Positions 25,226 through 33,281 of a stretch of 45,519 nt of DNA are shown in pieces (the stretch's first letter is position 1; each line of letters starts with the position of its first letter). The stretch is from assembly GCF_019683595.1 (NCBI RefSeq), contig NZ_JADGHZ010000009.1, positions 1 through 45,519 on the forward strand, written 5' to 3'. The translations under genes were made by a program, and so were the position numbers. The notes beneath the pieces were generated by a model that had not been told where the DNA came from, ran no database searches, and saw only the letters and a program-made list of their open reading frames with translations. The stretch is from Sphaerobacter sp. (GTDB lineage: Bacteria > Chloroflexota > Chloroflexia > Thermomicrobiales > Thermomicrobiaceae).

Positions 25226-27493
25226 TTATCGCACATCCCACGGGTCGCCACCGAGACCATCCAGAAGCGGGGACCTGGCGGTCATCGGTACCACCACCGC
25301 CAGCGCCTCGGTTGCTCGCGTCATCGCGACGTAAGCAGTGCGTCGCCACCGGTCGATGAGTTCCTGCCGCTCCTCAGGAACCTCCACATTCCTAAGCCCT
25401 GGCACGGCCCAGGTCATGCTGGTGACGGCAACGATGGGGAACTCTTGGCCCTTCGCGTTGGACCATGTCATGACTGGTACTTCCGACCGCGCGAAGTTGA
25501 TCGAATCACCGCGCCTGACGAAGCGCGCGTCTAGACCAAGTCGGAGAAGCTCATCAGTAACGATCTCTGCTTCCCGATTGGTCGGAACGAGGACCGCGCA
25601 ATCTTGTCGCTGAGCTCCAATGGTGTCCATCGCTTCTTCCAGCCACTCCACCAGAGCAGGGTATATGAGCTGAGGACTGCGGACTCGCAGTAGGGCCGGG
25701 AGGCGTTCTGTGCGCTGACGCCGGTGGCTCTCGATAAGGGTGCCGTCCGGTACACCGGCGCCACCGTGCTGGAGGTAGGCTGCCGCAGCGCGGTGGATAC
25801 CCGGAGTTCCACGGTGCCCTCGCCGCAGCGTCCAGCCCTTGACCGATGAGGATAAGGTGGAGAGCACTTGTTGCCAGCGCATTCCACCCCAGTAGATCGA
25901 CTGACCGGTATCGCCGACCAGCAGAACCCACTCCGGGGACCGGCACAAACTGAGAACCACCTGGAGACTCAAGGGATTCAGGTCCTGCACCTCGTCCACG
26001 AGCACAGCATCATACGCCTCGGGGGCCAGCCCCTCGCGCGCTGCCTGGAGTGCCTTCCGCCGTGCCAGTGCCCAGGTAGTTCGGCCTTCTTCAGCGAGCA
26101 AGCGATAAAACGTTTCACGGAGGCGCCAAACTGCCGCACGCTGCACCTGGGTCAGCCCGATCCCCCGGCCTTTTCGATCCGCGGTGAGGAACTTCTCCAA
26201 TGACTCGATCCCCTGGTTCTCGATAATCACCTCGATCTCTTGCAAGAGATAGGCATTGCTCAGCTTAGCCAAGGCGCGGGCCTCCCGGCGCAGTTGCGCC
26301 GCCTCGGGCGATAGGAGTTGGGCGAACGCCTCCTGCCGAGCCCGCTCGAACAGCGTGCCCAACCACTCATCATCGGCGATCTGGAGATCGGGCTCTTGAC
26401 AGCGAGCGAGTTTGATGACCAGTGAGTCGACGGTGCTCACTCTGACCCGGCCAGCATCTGGACCAAGCACGATCCGCAACTGATCCTCGGCCACTTTCGC
26501 CAGCGAGCGCGTGTAGGTCACGTAGAGGAGCCTGGGGAAGCGGATGCCACGTGCCCGCGCCGACTCGAGGAATGCCCTCGTCGCATACAGTGCGACCGTC
26601 GTCTTGCCGCTACCCGGACCACCGCGCACCACGAACGGTCCAGGACCGTTAGCGATCGCCTGGACGATCTCCTGCTGCTGCGGGTCCAGCCGCAAGCGCC
26701 ATTGGAGCGGTGCCTGACCACGCTCCCACTCGATGAGGTCAAGTTCGCAGAGATCATCGATGATGTACGCGGGCGCATCGAGCGCAGCGTCCAGGCTCGG
26801 TGCGGAGTCATCGATCTCCTCATCTTCTTCATCTTCCGGCCAGAGTGCATCGATGACTGCTTCGATCACCTCCGGCGGCACCGTTGCGCCCAGCAGTTGT
26901 CCTTCCGTTCGACACTCGAGCAGGATCGCGCGCTGGTTAGGATCAGTGATCCCGATCCGGTCGAGAAGATCCGGTGTGATCGGGGGGGAGAGAAGGTCAT
27001 CCGCATCGTCGGCAAGCGCATCATGGGGGCGTTCCGGCAACGGGGGCATATCGCCGGGATGTTGTTCCGGATGCGAGTCACCAGGCTCGGTACCCGACGT
27101 GACGTCGACGGCGTGGTGGATCGACTCCGCCCACACCGTATCGGAATGCGGCCCGATCACGCTGGCGAGTAGCAACTCCGAGCCATCGATCAGCCGGTAG
27201 GGCGCCTCAGCGTCAACCGGGAGCTCTCCTCGGTACACGTCGCGTCGGTGCCCGACCGTCAGCACCGTGACATCGTACCCTTCCCAGCGGTAGAGAACGC
27301 GATACGGATGCACTTTCAAGCGATACACGTCTTGATAGCCTTGATAACGAACCTTGGCCCTGCCGTCGGGCCGCGGATCAAGGCGTAGCTCTTCTATCCG
27401 TCGCAAGATGCGCTTCTTGTGATCCGGCGGTAGCTCTGCCAACTCGTAGAGAAACTGGGTTGTCAGCGAGAGAGTAGACGCCACACTCGCCAT
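25226..27493 (-). CDS. RelE/ParE-like domain fused to UvrD-type SF1 helicase
   Basis: 755 residues, two functional parts. Residues about 8-92 look like a RelE/ParE toxin fold: ELPPDHKKRILRRIEELRLDP, then VYRLKVHPYRVLYRWE and VLTVGHRRDVYRGE, keeping Arg65, Arg83/84 and Tyr87 at places where RelE enzymes have catalytic residues. A charged linker (139-240) includes the acidic run EDEEDEEIDDS. From 265 a superfamily 1 helicase: RGGPGSGKTT (Walker A, 290-299), VLVDEVQDL (Walker B, 497-505), VGDTGQSIY (526-534), TWSNAKGQEF (676-685) and YVAMTRA (721-727). ATG start with GGGAGGTG. It stands alone, with no antitoxin gene beside it, own promoter, and lower GC than neighbours, which suggests transfer. 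Likely acts on nucleic acid during stress or phage attack (inference). Confidence 0.88.
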   Translation of the reverse strand: MASVASTLSLTTQFLYELAELPPDHKKRILRRIEELRLDPRPDGRAKVRYQGYQDVYRLKVHPYRVLYRWEGYDVTVLTVGHRRDVYRGELPVDAEAPYRLIDGSELLLASVIGPHSDTVWAESIHHAVDVTSGTEPGDSHPEQHPGDMPPLPERPHDALADDADDLLSPPITPDLLDRIGITDPNQRAILLECRTEGQLLGATVPPEVIEAVIDALWPEDEEDEEIDDSAPSLDAALDAPAYIIDDLCELDLIEWERGQAPLQWRLRLDPQQQEIVQAIANGPGPFVVRGGPGSGKTTVALYATRAFLESARARGIRFPRLLYVTYTRSLAKVAEDQLRIVLGPDAGRVRVSTVDSLVIKLARCQEPDLQIADDEWLGTLFERARQEAFAQLLSPEAAQLRREARALAKLSNAYLLQEIEVIIENQGIESLEKFLTADRKGRGIGLTQVQRAAVWRLRETFYRLLAEEGRTTWALARRKALQAAREGLAPEAYDAVLVDEVQDLNPLSLQVVLSLCRSPEWVLLVGDTGQSIYWGGMRWQQVLSTLSSSVKGWTLRRGHRGTPGIHRAAAAYLQHGGAGVPDGTLIESHRRQRTERLPALLRVRSPQLIYPALVEWLEEAMDTIGAQRQDCAVLVPTNREAEIVTDELLRLGLDARFVRRGDSINFARSEVPVMTWSNAKGQEFPIVAVTSMTWAVPGLRNVEVPEERQELIDRWRRTAYVAMTRATEALAVVVPMTARSPLLDGLGGDPWDVR

Positions 27494-27536
27494 CGCCCAC
27501 CTCCCGGGCGATCGGTCCGCGCCGAATTGCGAGCGT

Positions 27537-27553
27537 ATTGCTCACTGCGCAAT
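27537..27553. promoter_or_regulatory. Dyad ATTGC-N7-GCAAT at the helicase transcription start
   Basis: ATTGCTCACTGCGCAAT has five-base inverted arms; another ATTGC lies 11 bp away at 27526-27530. It covers the expected start point of the RelE-helicase promoter and could be an operator for self-repression or another regulator. Confidence 0.3.
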
Positions 27554-27556
27554 CGA

Positions 27557-27586
27557 AGTATCCAATCCCCCTGCGCATGATGTCAA
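27557..27586 (-). promoter_or_regulatory. Promoter of the RelE-helicase gene
   Basis: Minus strand TTGACA (27581-27586), 18-base spacer, GATACT (27557-27562). Leader of about 57 nt to the ATG. The surrounding 150 bp are clearly richer in A+T than the rest of the window. Confidence 0.55.
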
Positions 27587-27671
27587 TGTAGTTGAATGGG
27601 CGTACGTACATGCGTGACAAGATGATAAACTGCGTGGATAAGATACCAATACGTCAGGGTTCCAGTAACGA

Positions 27672-27705
27672 AAGCCGCGCCTGCCAGGGTCGACAGGCGC
27701 GGCTT
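27672..27705 (-). terminator. Hairpin terminator after the aldehyde dehydrogenase
   Basis: Perfect 12-bp stem AAGCCGCGCCTG / CAGGCGCGGCTT with a ten-base loop, 25 bp beyond the stop codon. It is followed on the minus strand by TCGTTACT, a poor T-tract, so the type (intrinsic or hairpin only) is uncertain. Confidence 0.65.
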
Positions 27706-27729
27706 AAGCCGTTCGACGCGTGCTCAGAC

Positions 27730-29205
27730 CTACGCCGGCGGCAGATCCAAATACACCGTCTTCGTCTGGGTGAAGAACTCCATCGCCGCGCGGCCTTGCT
27801 CGCGCGAGTAGGAGCTGGACCCCTTCATGCCGCCGAACGGCACGTGCGGCTCGGCCCCGGCGGTCTCCGAGTTCACGTGCACGATGCCCGCCTCGACCGA
27901 GCGGATGAAGTGGAACGCCTTGCGGATATCGCGCGTGATGATCGAGGCGCTCAGCCCGAAGTCGACGCCGTTGGCGATCTCGATGGCCTCGTCCAGCGAC
28001 CGGGCGCGGATCACGCCGACGACCGGCCCGAAGATCTCCTCCTGGGCGATGCGCATCGTCGGTTCGACGTCGGCAAAGACCGTGGGGGCGACGAAGAAAC
28101 CGTGCTTGTGCTCCGGCCCGGTCAGCGGCTCGCCGCCGGTCAGGAGCTTCGCCCCCTCCTGCTTGCCGATCTCGATGTAGCGCAGCACCGACTCGCGCCG
28201 CTCCTCGGAGACCAGCGGTCCCATGTACGTCGCCGGGTCGATCCCGGGACCGACCGTGATCGACTTGGCACGCTCCACCAGCGCCTCGGTGAACTCCTTC
28301 AGCAGCGGCTCGGCGACGATCACCCGGCTGGTGGCGGTGCACTTTTGCCCGGTCGAGCGCATCGCGCCGGAGGTGACGATCTCGACCGCCTGCGCCAGAT
28401 CGGCGTCCTCGGCGATGACCACCGGGTTCTTCCCGCCCAGTTCGAGCTGCACCTTGGCGCCGCGAGCGGTCGCGATCTGGTACAGGTGCCGGCCGACAGC
28501 GTTGGAGCCGGTGAAGGTGATGGCGTTCACCTTCGGGTGACGGGCGAGCGCCTCACCGACCACCTGGCCGGGGCCATGCACCAGGTTGAGCACGCCGGCT
28601 GGCAGCCCCGCCTCGGCGAACACCTCCGTGATCAGGTGGGCCGTCAGCGGGGTCAACTCGGCCGGCTTGAACACCGCCGTGTTGCCGTAGGCAAGGCAGG
28701 GAGCCAGCTTCCAGATCGGGATCGCGACCGGGAAGTTCCACGGGGTGATGACCCCGACGACCCCCACCGGGACCCGCTCGGTGTAGAGGAAGGTGTCGGG
28801 GTTGGCGCTGGCGTAGTTCTCCCCGATCGGCCGCAGCGGCTCCCCGGCGTAGAAGCGGAGGATCTGCACGCCGCGCAGCACCTCGCCCACGCCCTCGCCG
28901 ATGGTCTTCCCCTCCTCGCGGGTCAAGACCTCGCCGATCTCCTGGGCGCGCCGCTCCAGGATCTCCGCAGCTTTGGTCAGGATGGCGCTGCGCTGGGGAC
29001 CGGAGGTCCGCCGCCAGGCGGGCAGCGCCTCCGCGGCCGCCTCAACGGCCCGCGCGACGTCCTCCTCGCTGGAGCGGGGGAACTCGCCCAGCACCTCGCG
29101 GGTGTCGGCCGGGTTCTGGTTCGGCCGGAGTTCCGCCCCGCTGGGCATCACCCACTCGCCACCGATGTAGTTCCGAAAGCGGGTTTCGGTCGCCTGCGCA
29201 CTCAT
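27730..29205 (-). CDS. NAD(P)-dependent aldehyde dehydrogenase
   Basis: Oxidises an aldehyde to the carboxylic acid. 491 residues with all ALDH marks: ITPWNFPVAIP (Asn157), FTGSNAVGRHL, QLELGGKNPVV (Glu255), GQKCTATSR (catalytic Cys289) and QEEIFGPVV. The sequence style, including LRFYAGEPLRPIGE and GFFVAPTVFADVEP, resembles alpha-ketoglutaric semialdehyde dehydrogenases of sugar-acid pathways, but substrate assignment from motifs alone is weak. ATG start at 29205. Monocistronic: a hairpin terminator follows and a 293 bp gap precedes. Confidence 0.95.
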   Translation of the reverse strand: MSAQATETRFRNYIGGEWVMPSGAELRPNQNPADTREVLGEFPRSSEEDVARAVEAAAEALPAWRRTSGPQRSAILTKAAEILERRAQEIGEVLTREEGKTIGEGVGEVLRGVQILRFYAGEPLRPIGENYASANPDTFLYTERVPVGVVGVITPWNFPVAIPIWKLAPCLAYGNTAVFKPAELTPLTAHLITEVFAEAGLPAGVLNLVHGPGQVVGEALARHPKVNAITFTGSNAVGRHLYQIATARGAKVQLELGGKNPVVIAEDADLAQAVEIVTSGAMRSTGQKCTATSRVIVAEPLLKEFTEALVERAKSITVGPGIDPATYMGPLVSEERRESVLRYIEIGKQEGAKLLTGGEPLTGPEHKHGFFVAPTVFADVEPTMRIAQEEIFGPVVGVIRARSLDEAIEIANGVDFGLSASIITRDIRKAFHFIRSVEAGIVHVNSETAGAEPHVPFGGMKGSSSYSREQGRAAMEFFTQTKTVYLDLPPA

Positions 29206-29498
29206 GCTCGTGACTCCTTCGCTGCACCGGGGAACGCATCCGTGCCGCTACCGGCCGGATATGCCGTGTTTGCCTCCGCGCTACCGATAGCACAGGGCAC
29301 GATGCCGGGCAAGCAGGCTGCCCGGTGCCGTCTCCCGGCCCGCGTGGGTGCAAGCCGCCGGTGACTCTTCCCATCCCCAGCCGGCCCGTTAGGAGAGGGG
29401 TGGGTTAGAGACCCACCCCATGCGAGCGCGGACAACTTGACAGAACATTCGACACGCACACCGGCCAGGCAGGGAAGGGCACAGGCGAGTAGCGGCCC
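29206..29498. other. Intergenic region between dipeptidase and aldehyde dehydrogenase
   Basis: No gene found. A seven-base stem CCGGGCA/TGCCCGG (29305-29311, 29319-29325) may end dipeptidase transcripts. No convincing promoter for the dehydrogenase. Confidence 0.5.
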
Positions 29499-30875
29499 CT
29501 AGGCCCGAAGCTGTGCCGGGTCCAGCTTCGCCACGCGGTCGAAGACCAGGGCGCTGGCGACGATGCCGTTCAGGAAGCACTCGACCGTGATGTTCTCGTT
29601 CGGCGAGTGGTTGTTCTCGTCGTAGTTCGCGTAGGTGGCCCAGATCACCGGCAGCTTCAGCGTCTCGGCGAAGAGATAGCTCGGGGCGGCCGCACCCAGC
29701 ACCGGCTTGACCACCGGCTCGACCCCGTAGGCGTCGGCGAGCGCTGCCACGATCGCCTGCGACACCGGCAATTCCGGCGAGGTCTTCTGTGGTTTGGAGC
29801 GGGAGAGCAGGCGCACCTCGACCTCAGGAGCGTAGCGGCGCACGTGCCGGGCGACCTTGGCGAAGATGTCGTCGGGGTCCTGATCGGCCACCAGCCGCGC
29901 CTCCAGGCGCACCACGGCCTCCGACGGCAGCACGCCCTTCACGCCCGGGCCGGTGTAGCCGCACGCCATGCCGCTGATCGTCAGGGTCGGCTGGAACATC
30001 AACTGCTCGTACCACGACAGGTCGGGCGGACCGGCGAAGGCGCTGATCCCCAGGTCCCGCTTGACTTCCTCAGGGTCGAACGGGATGCGCTCCAGCAGCT
30101 TCCGCTCGTAGGGGGTCGGAGGCACCACGCGGTCGTAGAAGCCCTCGATCGCCACCCGCTCGTCGGGGAGGCGCATCGTGTGCAGCAGCTCGACCAGCGT
30201 CCAGGCCGGGTTGGGCACCGGCCCGCCGAACTCGCCCGAGTGCAGGTCGCGGTTGGCCCCGCGGGCGACGAGTTCGATGCCGACCACGCCCCGCACGCCG
30301 AAGAAGACCACCGGGCGACCCGAGGGGTGCATCGGCCCGTCGGCCGCGTAGAACACGTCCGCCCGGAGCAGGTCGGCGTGCTCCCGCAGGAACGCGGGCA
30401 GGCTCGGGCTGAGGCTCTCTTCCTCGCCCTCGAAGATGAACTTGAGGTTGACCTTCGGCATCAGCCCCAGGTCCGCGAGTAGCTTGACCGCCAGGACGTG
30501 GGTAAGCAGTTGGCCCTTGTTGTCGCCCGTGCCCCGGGCGTAGATCCGGCCGTCGCGGATCGCCGGCTCGAACGGCGGCGAGATCCAGGCCTCGTACGGC
30601 TCCGGCGGCTGCACGTCGTAGTGCCCGTAGACCAGCAGGGTGTTGGTAGCGCCCTCGACCGGATACTCACCGTAGACCACCGGGTGACCGGCGGTCGGGA
30701 TCACCCGCGCCGCGATGCCGTGCTCCTCCATGATGTCGCGCAGCACCTCGGCACACTCGGCCACACCCAGCCCCTGGGCGCTGACCGACGGCTGCCGGAG
30801 CAGCCGGAAGAGCGTCTCGATCAGCGCCGGCTTGTGCGCCTCGATGCTCGCGCGAACCTGCTCGCTAAGTGACAT
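29499..30875 (-). CDS. M20-family dipeptidase/aminoacylase-type metallopeptidase
   Basis: Zn-dependent hydrolase of dipeptides or N-acyl amino acids. 458 residues from the ATG at 30875, with GGAGGGGG upstream. Metal motifs: VYGHYDVQPP (His85, Asp87), GTGDNKGQ (Asp118), FEGEEESLSPSL (Glu151/152), and a C-terminal region VKPVLGAAAPSYLFAE. The YGHYDVQP version and the long inserted dimerisation domain place it with the carnosinase/DapE-like dipeptidase group. No signal peptide, so cytoplasmic. Peptide-type transporters elsewhere in the window may supply substrate. Monocistronic. Confidence 0.93.
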   Translation of the reverse strand: MSLSEQVRASIEAHKPALIETLFRLLRQPSVSAQGLGVAECAEVLRDIMEEHGIAARVIPTAGHPVVYGEYPVEGATNTLLVYGHYDVQPPEPYEAWISPPFEPAIRDGRIYARGTGDNKGQLLTHVLAVKLLADLGLMPKVNLKFIFEGEEESLSPSLPAFLREHADLLRADVFYAADGPMHPSGRPVVFFGVRGVVGIELVARGANRDLHSGEFGGPVPNPAWTLVELLHTMRLPDERVAIEGFYDRVVPPTPYERKLLERIPFDPEEVKRDLGISAFAGPPDLSWYEQLMFQPTLTISGMACGYTGPGVKGVLPSEAVVRLEARLVADQDPDDIFAKVARHVRRYAPEVEVRLLSRSKPQKTSPELPVSQAIVAALADAYGVEPVVKPVLGAAAPSYLFAETLKLPVIWATYANYDENNHSPNENITVECFLNGIVASALVFDRVAKLDPAQLRA

Positions 30876-31279
30876 AATATCCCCCTCCGCCTCACCAGAA
30901 CCGGTGCGCCGCCCGTGCCCGGCGCGCGCCGCCACGGTACCCGGCCATCCCGGCTTCGGCAAGCCGTTACGGGGTGTCACACAGGTGCCATAATTCGTCG
31001 TGGACATGTCTGGAGAGACCTGACGTCAGGAGCGCTTCGTGAGCTGGGCGCCGCACTACAACGTGGGTCGGCCGTACCCCGAAACCATGTACGCAGCACT
31101 GCACGGCGTGCTGCAGCTCCACCCATGGTGGAACCCAGCCACCACAGTCGCCGCTCGACGCCCTCGGCTGGCTGGCCGCCTTCCTGGCCCATACGCCTGT
31201 GTCCACGGCGTTAACAGACCCCTCATGCTCACGGCCGCCCGCGGAGGGGAATCACAGGCCCCAGAGCGGCTCGTGATAC

Positions 31280-31307
31280 ATTGCGGATAAGGGAGGTTAT
31301 CCGCAAT
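31280..31307. repeat. Perfect 11-bp inverted repeat with six-base loop
   Basis: ATTGCGGATAA, loop GGGAGG, then the exact complement TTATCCGCAAT. It is not near any gene end and is not related to the GC-rich repeat families around it. Could be a remnant terminator or a protein or integration site. Confidence 0.55.
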
Positions 31308-31388
31308 AATGCCCTTCCCCTTCGGCCCGGAAGGACCAGGGCGATGTCTGGTGACTGTCTGGTGAAAGGATCCCAGTCCTGCGTCAGG

Positions 31389-31443
31389 CGCCCGGGGCTA
31401 AAGCCGCCGGGCTCACAAGAAAAGCCGGCTAAAGCCGGCTGGG
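31389..31443. repeat. Interspersed repeat family A, single arm
   Basis: CGCCCGGGGCTAAAGCC, CCGGGCTCACAAGA and AAAGCCGGCTAAAGCCGGCTGGG, preceded by TGGTGAAAGGATCCCAG, which matches the sequence before the copy at 5349 (GGTGCGAAGGATCCCGC). The shared flank shows that the element is longer than its hairpins. Confidence 0.7.
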
Positions 31444-31705
31444 AAACGATCTGACGTGCGGCCACCGGAGCCGCCAACTGGGACGGCGCAGAACTGGGAA
31501 ACGAACCATGGCCCACCTATGACACCGGTGATGGTAAGTGGATCCCCGCACACCACCCGGTCGGCTCCCAGTCCTCAGCCGGCTTATGGAGTTTGACGAA
31601 TTAATCCTGCATACCAGCCCGCGCCGTCTCCCGCCCGCCTCAACCGGCGCGTGCGGCTGCCGAACGGATCCGAGATGGGTGGTGGAAAGAGCCCGTGCCG
31701 TGGTC

Positions 31706-31833
31706 GGTGCCCGGGGCTAAAGCCGCCGGGCCCGGGCCGAGCGGCGCGCGGTTAACCCCAAGGTGTGGGCCCGGTCCCCCCGCCCGCTTCAGCCGGCTTT
31801 GCTGGTCAGCCCGGCGGCTTTAGCCCCGGGCAC
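31706..31833. repeat. Paired interspersed repeat family A, short interior
   Basis: Left arm GGTGCCCGGGGCTAAAGCC and GCCGGGC from 31706; right arm from 31790 with CAGCCGGCTTTGCTGGTCAG and GGCGGCTTTAGCCCCGGGCA. The interior is reduced to about 60 bp. GGTGGTGGAAAG before the left arm again matches the flanks of other copies. Confidence 0.7.
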
Positions 31834-32044
31834 ACGCCACGCCGCTGGAGCCGTCACACCACCCGCCGTGGACACCGACGGCAACATGCGACCATCCGAA
31901 CCCGGCCCGTCACTACCACATCCCACCTCAGTTCCCGGCTCCTGCCCGCTCCACAGGTCCAGCCACGCCGCCCACGCACTCCAGCCCGGTCCTGCCCTGC
32001 CCTCTTCATTCGATCCAGGCGTTATGTCTACTCTCGCGCGGAGA

Positions 32045-32185
32045 TCATCCCAAGTACCCGTGCTCCCGCAGCCGCTCCTCACACAGCAGCAACGCCGGCG
32101 CGCTCTGGCCGCCGGCGATGCGGCCGGTGCGGGCCAGGCGCAGGGTCTCCCCTACCGACACGGGCACGGTCTCGATCCGCTCCGT
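32045..32185 (-). pseudogene. Displaced C-terminal fragment of a NUDIX hydrolase gene
   Basis: The last 46 codons and stop of a NUDIX gene, ending LALLLCEERLRQRGYLD in the intact gene and PALLLCEERLREHGYLG here. By eye about 123 of 141 bases match the 3' end of the intact gene at 44090-44677, in the same orientation. Homology stops abruptly upstream of the TERIE codons, and the NUDIX box and N-terminal part are missing, so it cannot make an active enzyme. Together with the intact gene it brackets the 32-44 kb catabolic island. Confidence 0.85.
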
Positions 32186-32342
32186 TTGCGGAGCTCCGTC
32201 GGATCGACGCTCCGGTGCTGCGCAGCCGGTCATGAACGCGGCGCTCGCTGCGGATCGAAGTCCCGCGATCGTCTGTTAGAATGAAACCTATCCACACACC
32301 GTACCCTTAGCGTCGCTGTAGCTATCGTGCTAGGAGGACGAC

Positions 32343-33194
32343 ATGGCATCCAGCGCGCATAGTACGCCCAGCGTTAAGTATCGCTATGGCGAAATGACCT
32401 GGCCCGAAATCCGCGAGGCTGCTGCGGCGGGAAGGGTTGCGATCCTCCCGGTAGCAACCATCGAGGACCACGGGTATCACCTTCCCGTTGATACCGATGT
32501 GCTCCTCTGTACGACCGTCTGCGAGCGCGGGGCGGCGCTCATCCCCGACGAGTGCGTTCTGGTGCCGCCGGTGATCCACGGCTACAGCCCACACCACATG
32601 GACTTCCCAGGCACCTTGAGTATTGATGGGCACACGTTTATCAAGTACGTCCTCGACATCACCAAGAGCCTTGCCCACCATGGCTTCACCCGGATTCTGA
32701 TCGTCAACGGACATGGCAGTAACACGCCTTTCTGCGAGATCATCGCGCGGCTGACGGTGATCGAGACCGCCGGGAACGCGATCGCCATGGCGGTCAATCA
32801 CTGGGGCCTGAACACGGTTCGCGAGGTGGTCGAACAGATCCGAGAATCGGCCCCCGGCGGGATGTCCCACGCCTGTGAGCTGGAGACCTCGATGTATCTG
32901 GCAATCAAGCCGGAGCTCGTGGACATGAGCAAGGCCGTGGCCGAGGTGAACCCCTACCCGACGACCTCGATCCCGGCATGGACCGACCTCGTCGCGGGGC
33001 GGCCACCCACCTCGTCAGCCGTGGCCTGGATGCCCTATTGGAGTACCTTCAGCCAGAGCGGCGTGCGTGGGGACGCGACACTCGCAACGCGGGAGAAGGG
33101 GGAGCAGATCCTCGCTGCTGCTGCGGAGGGATTGGCTGCCCTGGTGCGGGAGCTGCGGCAGCTCGAGGTCGGCCCCCGCGTGGATCACCACTGA
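32343..33194 (+). CDS. Creatininase-family amidohydrolase 1
   Basis: Metal-dependent hydrolase of cyclic or linear amides; members include creatininase, mycofactocin peptidase MftE and an inosose-pathway hydrolase, so substrate is open. 283 residues with ATIEDHGYHLPVDTD (metal Glu41, His43, Asp52), HHMDFPGTLS, LIVNGHGSNTPF (His124) and HACELETSMYL. The Glu two residues after the NGH histidine in true creatininase is Ser here, as in many relatives. ATG with AGGAGG eight bases upstream. First gene inside the island, convergent with the enolase-family gene; a paralogue lies 1.3 kb away. Confidence 0.92.
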   Translation: MASSAHSTPSVKYRYGEMTWPEIREAAAAGRVAILPVATIEDHGYHLPVDTDVLLCTTVCERGAALIPDECVLVPPVIHGYSPHHMDFPGTLSIDGHTFIKYVLDITKSLAHHGFTRILIVNGHGSNTPFCEIIARLTVIETAGNAIAMAVNHWGLNTVREVVEQIRESAPGGMSHACELETSMYLAIKPELVDMSKAVAEVNPYPTTSIPAWTDLVAGRPPTSSAVAWMPYWSTFSQSGVRGDATLATREKGEQILAAAAEGLAALVRELRQLEVGPRVDHH

Positions 33195-33223
33195 TCGCAG
33201 CGCTTCACCGATCCATATGAGCA

Positions 33224-33258
33224 CTGGGCGGGGATGGGGCAACCGCACCCCCGCCCAG
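33224..33258. terminator. Bidirectional hairpin terminator
   Basis: Ten-base stem CTGGGCGGGG/CCCCGCCCAG in the 87 bp gap between two convergent genes. The lack of T-runs leaves the mechanism uncertain, but the position suits both genes. Confidence 0.6.
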
Positions 33259-33281
33259 TTAGTGTCATGCTGGTTGCGACC

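Larger units (their letters stand above)
30876..32342. other. Gene-poor 1.47 kb stretch: repeats and a NUDIX fragment
   Basis: The longest stretch without an intact gene. It contains an 11-bp perfect hairpin (31280-31307), two regions of repeat family A (31389-31443 and 31706-31833) and the C-terminal remnant of a NUDIX gene (32045-32185). Open frames of 60-100 codons at 31000-31300 encode nothing I recognise on either strand. A TAGAAT at 32277-32282 is a possible -10 box for the creatininase gene, without a good -35. Confidence 0.7.

Noticed and set aside
25226-27493. Conventional type II toxin-antitoxin pair
   Set aside because: No antitoxin-sized gene lies on either side of the RelE-like segment, and the domain is in frame with the helicase without a stop.
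27592-29364. Long plus-strand open frame opposite the aldehyde dehydrogenase
   Set aside because: Antisense shadow with biased composition; the dehydrogenase has all active-site residues.
31039-31290. Possible small gene in the gene-poor stretch before the island
   Set aside because: Neither strand gives a recognisable protein, and there is no good ribosome-binding site or supporting context.
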